A program made the translations under genes and the position numbers. The notes beneath the pieces were generated by a model. That model was not told the DNA's origin, did not search any database, and saw only the letters and a program-made list of their open reading frames with translations. A stretch of 13,498 bases of DNA from Candidatus Iainarchaeum sp. (GTDB lineage Archaea > Iainarchaeota > Iainarchaeia > Iainarchaeales > DTGL01), in contig JAFCEU010000011.1 of assembly GCA_017608995.1 (NCBI GenBank), positions 1 to 13,498 on the forward strand, read 5' to 3'. The number at the start of each line of letters is the position of its first letter. The first letter of the stretch is position 1. Below are positions 6,596 to 12,738 of the stretch, piece after piece.

Positions 6596-6877
6596 TTAGT
6601 GTTTCATTCTTCGCATTTTTGGAAGCTCAATATCTAATATATATTTAAGGTCCATATCGGTTATTACGTTTTTACCCGCTTCTTTTGCTCTTCCCTCTGC
6701 AAGCCTTAAAGCAAGCTCTACATCATGCCCGCTATAGCCCTCTCTTTTGAAATTTTCTACCATCTCTCCACGACTCAATGTTCTACCATAGTACCCGTAT
6801 CTGAAAGGTTCTCTTCTCTTTCCACGCACAGGATTTTTTATAGTATGTGGCCTCCTTTTCCGAATGCGTGTTGGCAT
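6596..6877 (-). CDS. Small basic protein of unknown function with histone-like or lid-like C-terminal helices
   Basis: Encodes 93 residues. The first 37 are very basic and Arg-rich (RIRKRRPHTIKNPVRGKRREPFR), and the rest looks like two or three helices. Residues 52-83, with KEAGKNVITDMDLKYIL at their end, have the spacing of a helix-turn-helix as found in the second half of histone folds and in AAA+ lid domains (compare ..HAGRKTIKAEDIELAV of archaeal histones). The first histone helix is not evident, so this is a hint only. A good ribosome binding site, AGAGGT, lies 7 bases before the ATG. The gene is divergent from uppP and convergent with 6216-6569. Nucleic-acid binding is plausible from the charge. 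Confidence 0.72.
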   Translation of the reverse strand: MPTRIRKRRPHTIKNPVRGKRREPFRYGYYGRTLSRGEMVENFKREGYSGHDVELALRLAEGRAKEAGKNVITDMDLKYILDIELPKMRRMKH

Positions 6878-6940
6878 TTTAATACCTCTTAAATCTATAT
6901 TCGTTTTCCCTTAATTAATTTTTCGGTTATATTTTTTGCT
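6878..6940. promoter_or_regulatory. Divergent promoter region for 6596-6877 and the uppP-like gene
   Basis: On the minus strand AGAGGT precedes the start by 7 bases, with A/T-rich sequence (near 6893-6901) behind it. On the plus strand CCTTAATTAATTTTT (about 6909-6923) lies roughly 25 bases before ATG 6941, at leaderless spacing. No other structure was seen. Confidence 0.4.
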
Positions 6941-7714
6941 ATGGATTTATGGCAAGCGGTTGTTTTGGGCGCATTGCAGGGGATATTTGAATGGCTTCCT
7001 GTTAGCTCGCAGGGACAGATGATGGGTTTAGCGATAGCATTTTTTAAGCTAAGCGCTGAGTATGCTTTGCGTTATGCGGTTATGCTACATGCTGGCACAC
7101 TGTTAGCTGCAACAATCTACTTCAGAAAAGAGCTTGCTGAACTTTTACAACTAAAAAACAAACAATTGCTGAAATTTTTATTAATAGCGCTCGCATCAAC
7201 AGCAATAACAGCTATCCCTTGCTACCTACTTCTTAAGGCGATTTTAAGCTATAATCCTTTCTTTTTACTATTATTCATAGGCCTTTTCTTAATACTCACT
7301 GGAATTTCTCAAAAAAGTAAAGGTATCAAGAAAAGAGCTGAGCTTACAAAAATAAATGCGTTCTTTTTAGGCCTTGCGCAAGGACTCAGCGTTCTGCCTG
7401 GAATAAGCAGAAGTGGTATTACTACTGCTACGCTTCTATTCGAAGGCTTCAAGCCAGAGCAAGCATTCAGGCTCTCTTTCATCCTCTCAATTCCAAGCAT
7501 CCTGCTCGCTGAGCTGGCGTTTGCAGCATTTGAGAGCGTTGTAATAGATTTTAATGCGATTGTTGCTCTACTAGTGGCATTTCTGCTTGGCTTTTTGCTC
7601 ATTGATTTTTTGCTAAAAATAGCCAAGCGCGCAAGCTTTTCAAAATTCTGCATCGCATTTGGTTCGCTTTACATAGCAATTGCCCTTGTAGAAGCAACGG
7701 CTATTTTTCAATAA
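6941..7714 (+). CDS. UppP/BacA family polyprenyl-diphosphate phosphatase
   Basis: Encodes 257 residues with about seven or eight membrane segments, the normal UppP size. The two inverted-repeat motifs are present: ALQGIFEWLPVSSQGQ at residues 11-26 and LPGISRSGITT at about 152-162. Family members dephosphorylate undecaprenyl diphosphate to regenerate the lipid carrier; in an archaeon the substrate would be a dolichyl-type carrier. Compared with E. coli UppP, catalytic Glu21 and Arg174 are matched by Glu17 and Arg157, but Glu17 and His30 positions carry Gln13 and Gln26. This may be an archaeal variant or alter activity. It appears leaderless. The last 14 bases overlap the convergent ThiI-like gene. 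It pairs functionally with the DUF368 protein 3.8 kb away. Confidence 0.9.
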   Translation: MDLWQAVVLGALQGIFEWLPVSSQGQMMGLAIAFFKLSAEYALRYAVMLHAGTLLAATIYFRKELAELLQLKNKQLLKFLLIALASTAITAIPCYLLLKAILSYNPFFLLLFIGLFLILTGISQKSKGIKKRAELTKINAFFLGLAQGLSVLPGISRSGITTATLLFEGFKPEQAFRLSFILSIPSILLAELAFAAFESVVIDFNAIVALLVAFLLGFLLIDFLLKIAKRASFSKFCIAFGSLYIAIALVEATAIFQ

Positions 7715-8369
7715 ATAGGGTTTGAGCTGCTGACAAAGTAGTTTCAATCATATTTTCTAAATCAAGCTTGCTTTCTTCTTCAAGCACTCTTGCGATGCTC
7801 GCTCTTGTTATAGGGTGCTTTGGACCTAAAACATCACACATCTCCTTGCCCTTGCTTATTTCAAACGTGCCTATCTGCTCAGCGATCTTTATAGTTTCTT
7901 CCTTATCAAAGCCAAGCAAAGGCCTTACTATCGGCATATTTGTTGCTTGAGAAATTATAGCTAAATTACCTAGAGTCTGACTCGACACTTGCCCCAAAGA
8001 TTCACCGGTTGCAATAAAGTCGCACTGCTCTTGCTTAGCAATTCTTTCAGCAATTCTGTACATTAGGCGGCGCATCAAAACAAAATAGTAAGCATGCTTG
8101 CACTTGCTTGCAATTTCCGCAAGCTGATCACTAATATCAATAACTATGAGCTTTTTTATTCCCAAAACTCTGCAAAGTTGCTTAGATTTTTCAATAGATT
8201 CCTTACCTGTGATTTTCTCGTTAGAAAAGTGCAAAGCGATTAGTTCGGCCTTTTTCCCAACCAAGTAAGCGGCAACAGGGCTATCTATTCCGCCGCTAAG
8301 CAGAAGCAATCCTTTGGGTTTTTGCATAGCTGAATTAAACTTCATTAACGTTTTAAATTTTTTGAACAT
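7701..8369 (-). CDS. Short ThiI-type PP-loop ATPase (sulfurtransferase domain only)
   Basis: Encodes 222 residues that match only the catalytic domain of ThiI, the tRNA 4-thiouridine synthetase. The PP-loop LLSGGIDSPVAAYL is at residues 23-36. LMRRLMYRIAERIA, TGESLGQVSSQTL and IVRPLLGFDKEETIKIAEQIGTFEIS are characteristic ThiI blocks, and EMCDVLGPKHPITRA matches the family's terminal Cys and PKHP segment. The N-terminal ferredoxin-like and THUMP tRNA-binding domains (about 170 residues in full ThiI) are absent, as is a rhodanese domain, so either a partner supplies tRNA binding or the target differs. The Cys-x-x-Cys found in some methanogen ThiI proteins is not seen (FVLM instead). The start is uncertain: ATG 8345 and 8327 are alternatives. 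Confidence 0.85.
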   Translation of the reverse strand: MFKKFKTLMKFNSAMQKPKGLLLLSGGIDSPVAAYLVGKKAELIALHFSNEKITGKESIEKSKQLCRVLGIKKLIVIDISDQLAEIASKCKHAYYFVLMRRLMYRIAERIAKQEQCDFIATGESLGQVSSQTLGNLAIISQATNMPIVRPLLGFDKEETIKIAEQIGTFEISKGKEMCDVLGPKHPITRASIARVLEEESKLDLENMIETTLSAAQTLFIEK

Positions 8370-8391
8370 TTTATATCCTGTTTTTTATAGC
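8366..8391. promoter_or_regulatory. Divergent TATA region between ThiI-like and PH-like genes
   Basis: On the minus strand CTATAAAAAAC (8391-8381) is a strong TATA element; initiation about 25 bases on falls near 8362, just inside the annotated ThiI-like start, which favours one of its later ATGs. On the plus strand CATTTTATATCC (8367-8378) could serve the gene starting at 8412. Confidence 0.4.
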
Positions 8392-8411
8392 ATTGTCTAT
8401 CAGGTGCAATA

Positions 8412-8879
8412 ATGAATCGAACAACCTCTGAACATGTGGAAATCACTTATGGGATATGGAGAGGAGCTTATCTAACAATATTGGTCCCTCTTATTATTTT
8501 GTTTTGCACGTCTTTTGTACTTGGTTTTCCGCCAACCGCTTTGCTTTTTTTCGTTGCAGTAGGCTCCTTCTTTATTCTTTTGGCTATTAACTATGAGATA
8601 GTTTTAACCAAAGATGAGCTTCGCATTCCTATAATCCCAAAGGTTTGGTATTTAAAGGTAAAAATAGAAGATATAGTCGCAATATGCAAAGCAAAAGATT
8701 ACGCGAAAGTATTTAAACAATTCTATCCGGAGAAAAAGTTGCTTAATAAACCGCTTTTTGGCGCAGTCGTTATAACTAAAACAGGTTTATTTGCTAGAGG
8801 AATAGGCATCTACCCAGAAAATGCTGAAAAGCTAATAGCGGATTTTGAAAGAATAAAAAAAGCACAGCATAAACCATAA
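8412..8879 (+). CDS. Membrane-anchored PH-like domain protein of unknown function
   Basis: Encodes 155 residues. Two adjacent hydrophobic helices (about 20-38 and 41-60) form a hairpin with both ends probably cytoplasmic. They are followed by a mainly beta-strand region: YEIVLTKDELRI, LKVKIEDIVAICKAKD, GAVVITKTGLFARGIGIY, then a final helix AEKLIADFERIKK. This order, helix pair then strands with a closing helix, is typical of prokaryotic PH-like (bPH/DUF304-like) membrane proteins, whose functions are mostly unknown. A GGTG ribosome binding site (8402-8405) lies 6 bases before the ATG. It is divergent from the ThiI-like gene and followed 32 bases later by alaX, which has its own TATA element. 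Family call is moderate. Confidence 0.75.
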   Translation: MNRTTSEHVEITYGIWRGAYLTILVPLIILFCTSFVLGFPPTALLFFVAVGSFFILLAINYEIVLTKDELRIPIIPKVWYLKVKIEDIVAICKAKDYAKVFKQFYPEKKLLNKPLFGAVVITKTGLFARGIGIYPENAEKLIADFERIKKAQHKP

Positions 8880-8882
8880 AAA
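8874..8882 (+). promoter_or_regulatory. TATA-like element of alaX
   Basis: CATAAAAAT overlaps the end of the previous gene and lies about 30 bases before ATG 8912. No ribosome binding site is visible before that ATG, consistent with a leaderless message. Confidence 0.35.
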
Positions 8883-8911
8883 TCTTGCTCACAAAATAAT
8901 TGTTGATTGCT

Positions 8912-9616
8912 ATGACAGAACTCCTTTACCTCAACGATTGCTACCTTAAGGAATTCAATGCTAAAGTAATTGAAGCGCAGGGCAATAGAGTTGTACTGGA
9001 TAGAACCGCTTTCTATGTTCTTGGCGGCGGTCAGCCTGCTGATACCGGCAAGCTTCTGCGCAGCAATGAAGAGTTTAGGGTTTTGAATGTTCGGAGAGAA
9101 GCAGGCAGGGTGTGGCATGAGCTTGATAGGGAAGGCCTGCAAGCGGGCGATGAAGTTAAAGGGATAATTGACTGGGAAAGGCGCTACAAACTGATGCGCA
9201 TGCATACTGCTGCACATATACTCACAATGGCAGTGCAGGAGTTATTCCCCAATGCTTTGGTAACCGGTGGTCAAATTGATTTGGAAGAATCGCGAGACGA
9301 TTATAATCTACCAGAACTGAATGAGGAAATTGTGAAGAAGATTGAGGAAAAAGCCAATGAGATTGTGAGTGCTGCTCTGCCAGTAGAAATAAAAGAGTTG
9401 CCAAGAGAAGAAGCGTTCAAGATTCCGCAGCTCTTTAAGCTAAGAGATGTGTTGCCGCCTTCTCTGCCAAAGATACGCTTCACAAGAATAGGTAACGATG
9501 TAAACGCTTGCGGCGGCACCCATGTAAAAAATACAAAAGAGGTTGGGAGAATAAAAATTACAAGAACAAAGAGCAAAGGGAAGGATAATAAAAGGATTTA
9601 TTTTACAGTAGAATGA
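8912..9616 (+). CDS. alaX: Alanyl-tRNA editing protein AlaX
   Basis: Encodes 234 residues of free-standing AlaRS editing domain, which hydrolyses Ser (or Gly) wrongly attached to tRNA-Ala. The N-terminal beta-barrel carries FYVLGGGQPADTG at residues 34-46, matching the AlaRS glycine-rich motif. The zinc and catalytic site is intact: HTAAH at 98-102 and CGGTH at 200-204. With both the barrel and editing core and no long C-terminal domain, it resembles the medium AlaX class. TTG 8900 opens the same frame, but ATG 8912 gives the usual compact N-terminus. The nitroreductase gene follows 22 bases later and may share the transcript. The lineage's own AlaRS is not in this window. Confidence 0.93.
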   Translation: MTELLYLNDCYLKEFNAKVIEAQGNRVVLDRTAFYVLGGGQPADTGKLLRSNEEFRVLNVRREAGRVWHELDREGLQAGDEVKGIIDWERRYKLMRMHTAAHILTMAVQELFPNALVTGGQIDLEESRDDYNLPELNEEIVKKIEEKANEIVSAALPVEIKELPREEAFKIPQLFKLRDVLPPSLPKIRFTRIGNDVNACGGTHVKNTKEVGRIKITRTKSKGKDNKRIYFTVE

Positions 9617-9638
9617 GTGGTATAAAAAAGGTGAAAGT

Positions 9639-10211
9639 ATGGCAAGGAAGGAAATTTTAGAGGTGATAAGAAAAAGGGCTTCTATAAGAGCTTATGATAA
9701 AAGCAAAAAGGTTTCTAAGGAACAGATTGAAGCTATTCTCGAAGCTGCCCGCTTAGCACCTTCCGCAAGAAATACACAGCCGTGGGTTTTTTATGTTGCC
9801 GAAAGCGATGAAGCCAAAGCAAAGGTAATGAATGCTATGAGCGAACATAACGCATGGGCCAATGAAGCAAGCGTTTTGCTCGTGGTTTGTGCTGATTTAA
9901 GAAACGTCTATCGCTTAGAAGCAAAGAAGTATTATGTGGACATCGGATTATGCCTTGAAAATATTTTGCTTGAAATAGTGAACCAGGGCTTAGCTGCCTG
10001 CCCATGCGCTGCTTTTGACAAAGAGACGCTGGCAAGGAGTTTACAACTACCAGAATACCTCGAACCAGTGATAATAGTTCCTATTGGATATGAAGCGAAA
10101 GGTAAGCTTCTAGGGGAGCTCAGAGAAAAATATGGTGAAGTTGTAGAGAGAAAAGCCCATAAGCTCGGTGGCACTAAGAGCTTGGAAGAGATAATATTTA
10201 AGTGGGAATAA
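9639..10211 (+). CDS. Nitroreductase family flavoprotein
   Basis: Encodes 190 residues, a typical length. RKRASIRAYDKSKKV (residues 11-25) supplies the Arg and Ser residues that hold the FMN phosphate, and APSARNTQPWVFYV (40-53) is the family's second FMN segment. YYVDIGLCLENILLEIVNQGLAACPCAAF and EPVIIVPIGY are the conserved later blocks. Such enzymes form FMN-bound homodimers that reduce nitro compounds, quinones or other acceptors using NAD(P)H; the physiological substrate cannot be given. GGTG (9629-9632) lies 6 bases before the ATG and sets the start. A TATAAAAAA string just upstream may give extra initiation, though it is close to the ATG. Its stop codon is part of the 16-base inverted repeat. 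Confidence 0.92.
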   Translation: MARKEILEVIRKRASIRAYDKSKKVSKEQIEAILEAARLAPSARNTQPWVFYVAESDEAKAKVMNAMSEHNAWANEASVLLVVCADLRNVYRLEAKKYYVDIGLCLENILLEIVNQGLAACPCAAFDKETLARSLQLPEYLEPVIIVPIGYEAKGKLLGELREKYGEVVERKAHKLGGTKSLEEIIFKWE

Positions 10212-10284
10212 AAGGTTGTTGAATGCTACCTTTTTTTCTTCAAGAATGATATATAAAGATGCGTAAATATTCAACAACCTTTTA
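10209..10284. repeat. Perfect 16-base inverted repeat around a 44-base spacer
   Basis: The left arm TAAAAGGTTGTTGAAT (10209-10224) is the exact reverse complement of the right arm at 10269-10284. The left arm begins with the nitroreductase stop codon, and the spacer holds a T-run and a TATA-like element (ATATATAAAG, 10249-10258). The arms end in TA dinucleotides, so a small TA-targeted inverted-repeat element is one possible origin; a regulatory or termination structure is another. No similar arm was found elsewhere in the window. Confidence 0.85.
10210..10236 (+). terminator. Hairpin and T-run terminator after the nitroreductase gene
   Basis: AAAAGGT (10210-10216) pairs with ACCTTTT (10228-10234) around an 11-base loop, and the T-run continues from 10231 to 10237. 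The same left arm can instead pair with the distant arm at 10269-10284, so the two structures exclude each other. Confidence 0.55.
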
Positions 10285-10295
10285 AAAGCAAAGGA

Positions 10296-10305
10296 TTTTT
10301 AATAG
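10296..10305 (+). promoter_or_regulatory. TATA-like element before the 10324 gene
   Basis: ATTTTTAATA lies about 25 bases before GTG 10324 and would give a leaderless message, in keeping with the absence of a ribosome binding site. The stronger TATA string at 10249-10258 would start transcription near 10280, inside the right arm of the inverted repeat. Confidence 0.35.
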
Positions 10306-10323
10306 TAAAAACTAATTTTTTAT

Positions 10324-10821
10324 GTGCCTGCAAGGAAGCGAAAAGCAAAAAATAGGCTGCATGCTGTTCCAAAAAAGAAAGGTTATAGTAAAGAGGTTAT
10401 AAATGGAATTCGCTATGCGGAAAAAATAAAAAGGTTTGTCACATCAAACCGCTATTTTAGAAGCGCAGCTTCTGGAAGAGAAGTTGGAACATTCGTTCAG
10501 AAAACGCTGCTTCCAATTATTGCAAAATACAGGAAAGGAGAACCAATAACAGCAGAAGAAATTGCAAAGATGCGGAAAAAAGCAAAGGGATTTTTTGCAC
10601 AGAAGGGAGAGATTTTGCTTAGAGATGCGCTGAAAAGAGCGAGGAAAACAAAACAATTGCTGCAAATAAAAGCAGTTGGTGTTCCAGGCAAGCGAAGGCA
10701 AGCATACTTTATAATTGAAAGAATAGATCGCTTTCTAGAAAAAGTGGGTAGAAGAGAGGCAAAGCTAGAAGATGCTATAAGAGTTTTAAATCTCTGTGAA
10801 AAAGCAGATAAGATAAAGTGA
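10324..10821 (+). CDS. Basic helical protein of unknown function, first of a coupled pair
   Basis: I do not recognise this 165-residue protein. The N-terminus is strongly basic (PARKRKAKNRLHAVPKKKG) and the rest is rich in Lys, Arg and Glu with helical periodicity, including EEIAKMRKKAKGFFAQKGEILLRDALKRARKTKQLL. No membrane segment is present and there is a single late cysteine (NLCEKADKIK). The start is GTG: the overlapping ATG at 10322 is in another frame. The stop overlaps the next gene's GTG start by 4 bases (GTGA), so the two proteins are probably made together and may form a complex. RNA, DNA or ribosome binding would fit the charge but is not shown. Codon use is like that of the neighbours. 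Confidence 0.75.
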   Translation: MPARKRKAKNRLHAVPKKKGYSKEVINGIRYAEKIKRFVTSNRYFRSAASGREVGTFVQKTLLPIIAKYRKGEPITAEEIAKMRKKAKGFFAQKGEILLRDALKRARKTKQLLQIKAVGVPGKRRQAYFIIERIDRFLEKVGRREAKLEDAIRVLNLCEKADKIK

Positions 10822-11546
10822 GTGTCGTGGCGGGCAAAACAAGGCGCGATAGGCTCATAGAAGCGATAAATAAAAAAATAATAGAGCTTAGACATTTGCA
10901 ACCTGAGTTCGAATTTAGGAAAGGCTGGCTTGATTATGTGGGCAGAAAAGAGCTTGTTAGGATCGCAATAGAAACTGCTCGCGAGCTCGCTCATCAACCA
11001 AAATCAAGGAGCGATATTGCAAGTTACTTGGCAGAGGTGCTAACACTTCCAGAGCTTACAGGCGAAGGCATTGGTTTTATTGCACAGAAAGCTGTTACTG
11101 GCGGTAGGCGCTACCGCGGCGTTGCTGAGCATTTGAGAGTGCTGCAGGCACACAATGTTGATATAGAGCTTTTAGTAAAGATTCTCCTTCTGGAAAAACC
11201 GCGAATGGTAAGAGACGTTCTGCAGAAGTTGCCTGCTACCTACAGCAGAAAGCACATAAAAACTATTGCGAGAGAGCTTGGTGTGATATTTTGGTGGCAT
11301 CAGAAAAGAGTAGAGGGGCACATACGAATGCAGCAATTTATAGAAAGGTTGCGAACAAGGAATAGAATCACATACGGAACGCGGCTTGAACAAGCAATGC
11401 TCACCAGAGAAGATGTTAAAGAGCTGTTGAGAAAAGGTGTTCCAAAGGAAGATATAGAAGCTATGCTAAAAAGAATCATTAAAGAGCCTCCACAAAAGGA
11501 ATACAAACCAAAAAGGAGCAAGCGGATTATTCGAAGGCCCCGTTGA
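10818..11546 (+). CDS. Basic helical protein of unknown function, second of a coupled pair
   Basis: This 242-residue protein is also unfamiliar. It contains no cysteine, signal peptide or membrane segment, and appears helical almost throughout. Notable blocks are RKELVRIAIETARELAHQPKSRSDIASYLAEVL (about 43-75), GEGIGFIAQKAVTGGRRYRGVAEHLRVLQAH, and YSRKHIKTIARELGVIFWWHQKRVEGHIRMQQF, followed by a helix pair (LTREDVKELLRKGVPKEDIEAMLKRII) and a disordered basic tail rich in Lys and Arg. The recurring short helix pairs hint at an alpha-helical repeat or several small nucleic-acid-binding modules. GTG 10818 is taken as start because of the GTGA overlap with the previous gene; GTG 10827 is possible. 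The 3' end is only 2 bases from the convergent lipoprotein gene. Confidence 0.78.
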   Translation: MSVVAGKTRRDRLIEAINKKIIELRHLQPEFEFRKGWLDYVGRKELVRIAIETARELAHQPKSRSDIASYLAEVLTLPELTGEGIGFIAQKAVTGGRRYRGVAEHLRVLQAHNVDIELLVKILLLEKPRMVRDVLQKLPATYSRKHIKTIARELGVIFWWHQKRVEGHIRMQQFIERLRTRNRITYGTRLEQAMLTREDVKELLRKGVPKEDIEAMLKRIIKEPPQKEYKPKRSKRIIRRPR

Positions 11547-11548
11547 AA

Positions 11549-12067
11549 TCAAGAGGATTGTTGTTGCTTTTGCTGAGCTTCTAAAATAAGCTGCAAAAGA
11601 GCTTGCTGCATATTCCGCAGGGCACTTATGAGTTCGCCTTTACAATACTGATTTATTTCGGATGTTTGCATATCCATAAGAGAATTTTTATCTTCAATCA
11701 GTCGCTTTGGAAACCTGCAAACCATATCCTTGCCTTCCACTGCTTTAATTATAGCAAAAAATTTCTTCTGGAGGTGCCTTTCCTCATCGCTTTCAGGCAC
11801 CGCTAAGTTCACATTGAGCTTCTGCATTCTGTAATAAAACTCACATTCATTTCCATCTTTACCTCTACTTTCAAGGTAGAGTTCTGTGTAAGTGCTATTT
11901 TGCTCCTCGGAAATAAGCACTTTTGCAGGCGCACATTGCCTTGCGGCTGTATCAAAACACCCCTTATCATTGCCACAGTCTTTGAGCTGTAGCTGCTCTT
12001 CTTGAACGCAAGCGCTCAGAAAAGCAAGACAGAAGAAAGAAACCAAAAGTAAAACTTTTTTATGCAA
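11549..12067 (-). CDS. Cysteine-rich secreted lipoprotein of unknown function
   Basis: A hydrophobic signal segment (KKVLLLVSFFCLAFLSAC) ends in a lipobox-like LSAC, so the mature protein should be anchored outside the cell through that cysteine (counted as 23 from GTG 12076). Six further cysteines follow (about 34, 40, 48, 77, 119, 144), enough for three disulfides, and the C-terminus is Gln-rich (EAQQKQQQSS). I do not recognise the family. The frame opens at GTG 12076, but AAGGTGG just there is itself a good ribosome binding site placed 6 bases before TTG 12067, so I prefer TTG, giving a protein three residues shorter. The gene is convergent with 10818-11546 and divergent from the flavin reductase-like gene. 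A role as surface or binding protein is only a guess. Confidence 0.8.
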   Translation of the reverse strand: MHKKVLLLVSFFCLAFLSACVQEEQLQLKDCGNDKGCFDTAARQCAPAKVLISEEQNSTYTELYLESRGKDGNECEFYYRMQKLNVNLAVPESDEERHLQKKFFAIIKAVEGKDMVCRFPKRLIEDKNSLMDMQTSEINQYCKGELISALRNMQQALLQLILEAQQKQQQSS

Positions 12068-12145
12068 AAAAACCACCTTAAAGTTTATGGATTTTAGCTA
12101 TTATTATTAATAAAACTTTCTGTTTCAATAGAAATGGGTGATTCG

Positions 12146-12729
12146 ATGGAAGAACGTACTGAATTGAATGCAGAAAGAGCTCTGTGGCTTTTGAGCCCTC
12201 GCTTGGTTGTTCTTGTAACAACAATGAATAAAGAAGGCAAGGTGAATGCCGCACCATACTCTTTTGTGGGGCCGGTTAGCATCAACCCGCCTTTGTCAAC
12301 CCGCCTTTGTGCTATGTAAGTGTTGGAAAACAGAACAAGGACACTGAAGCGTTTGCCCGTGAAATGAAACAGTTCGTTATAAATCTTGTTTCTGCTGACT
12401 TTGCGCAAAAAGCGATTAACTGTGAAGCAAAACTGCCCAGAGGCATAAATGAGCTTGAGCATTTTGGCTTGCATATGGTAGCTAGCAAACACGTTGTTGT
12501 TCCAGGTGTGAAGGAAGCGCCGGCTACAATAGAATGCTCGTTAAATGAGATTATTGATCCAAAAGATTCGGACCATGTGTTGCTTATAGGCAAAGTGCTC
12601 GGAGGCACTTGCAAATTCATGCGCGAACCAAACAAACCAGATTTAGATGCGATAAATCCAGTAATGCACGTTGCAAAAGAGCACTTTAGAAAAGTTGGCT
12701 CACGCATAGACTTGAAAAGAAACAAGTAG
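12146..12729 (+). pseudogene. Flavin reductase-like FMN-binding protein, frame broken by a 14-base duplication
   Basis: The first part (to TAA 12317-12319) encodes ERALWLLSPRLVVLVTTMNKEGKVNAAPYSFVGPVSINPP, the classical start of the flavin reductase/flavoredoxin (DIM6/NTAB) fold. The remainder, LCYVSVGKQNKDTEAF through EAPATIECSLNEII and INPVMHVAKEHFRKVG, continues the same fold in another frame. Removing one of two exact 14-base copies at 12283-12310 restores a continuous 189-residue protein reading SINPPLCYVSVGK across the join. As given, translation yields 57 residues; a TTG at 12307 could allow re-initiation of the second part. Family members bind FMN and reduce flavins or substrates. GGTGAT (12137-12142) precedes ATG 12146; ATG 12134 is an alternative. 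It may be a mutation, a reversible slippage switch, or a sequencing or assembly error. Confidence 0.88.
12283..12310 (+). repeat. Exact 14-base tandem duplication causing a frameshift
   Basis: CAACCCGCCTTTGT occurs twice in a row (12283-12296 and 12297-12310). Fourteen is not a multiple of three, so the second copy shifts the reading frame and brings TAA 12317 into use. The identity of the copies points to a recent event or an artefact. Confidence 0.95.
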
Positions 12730-12738
12730 GTGCTAAAT

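Noticed and set aside
12094..12492. Minus-strand reading frame opposite the flavin reductase-like gene
   Set aside because: It is the antisense of a recognisable gene, and its product matches no family; the plus-strand coding signal explains the region.
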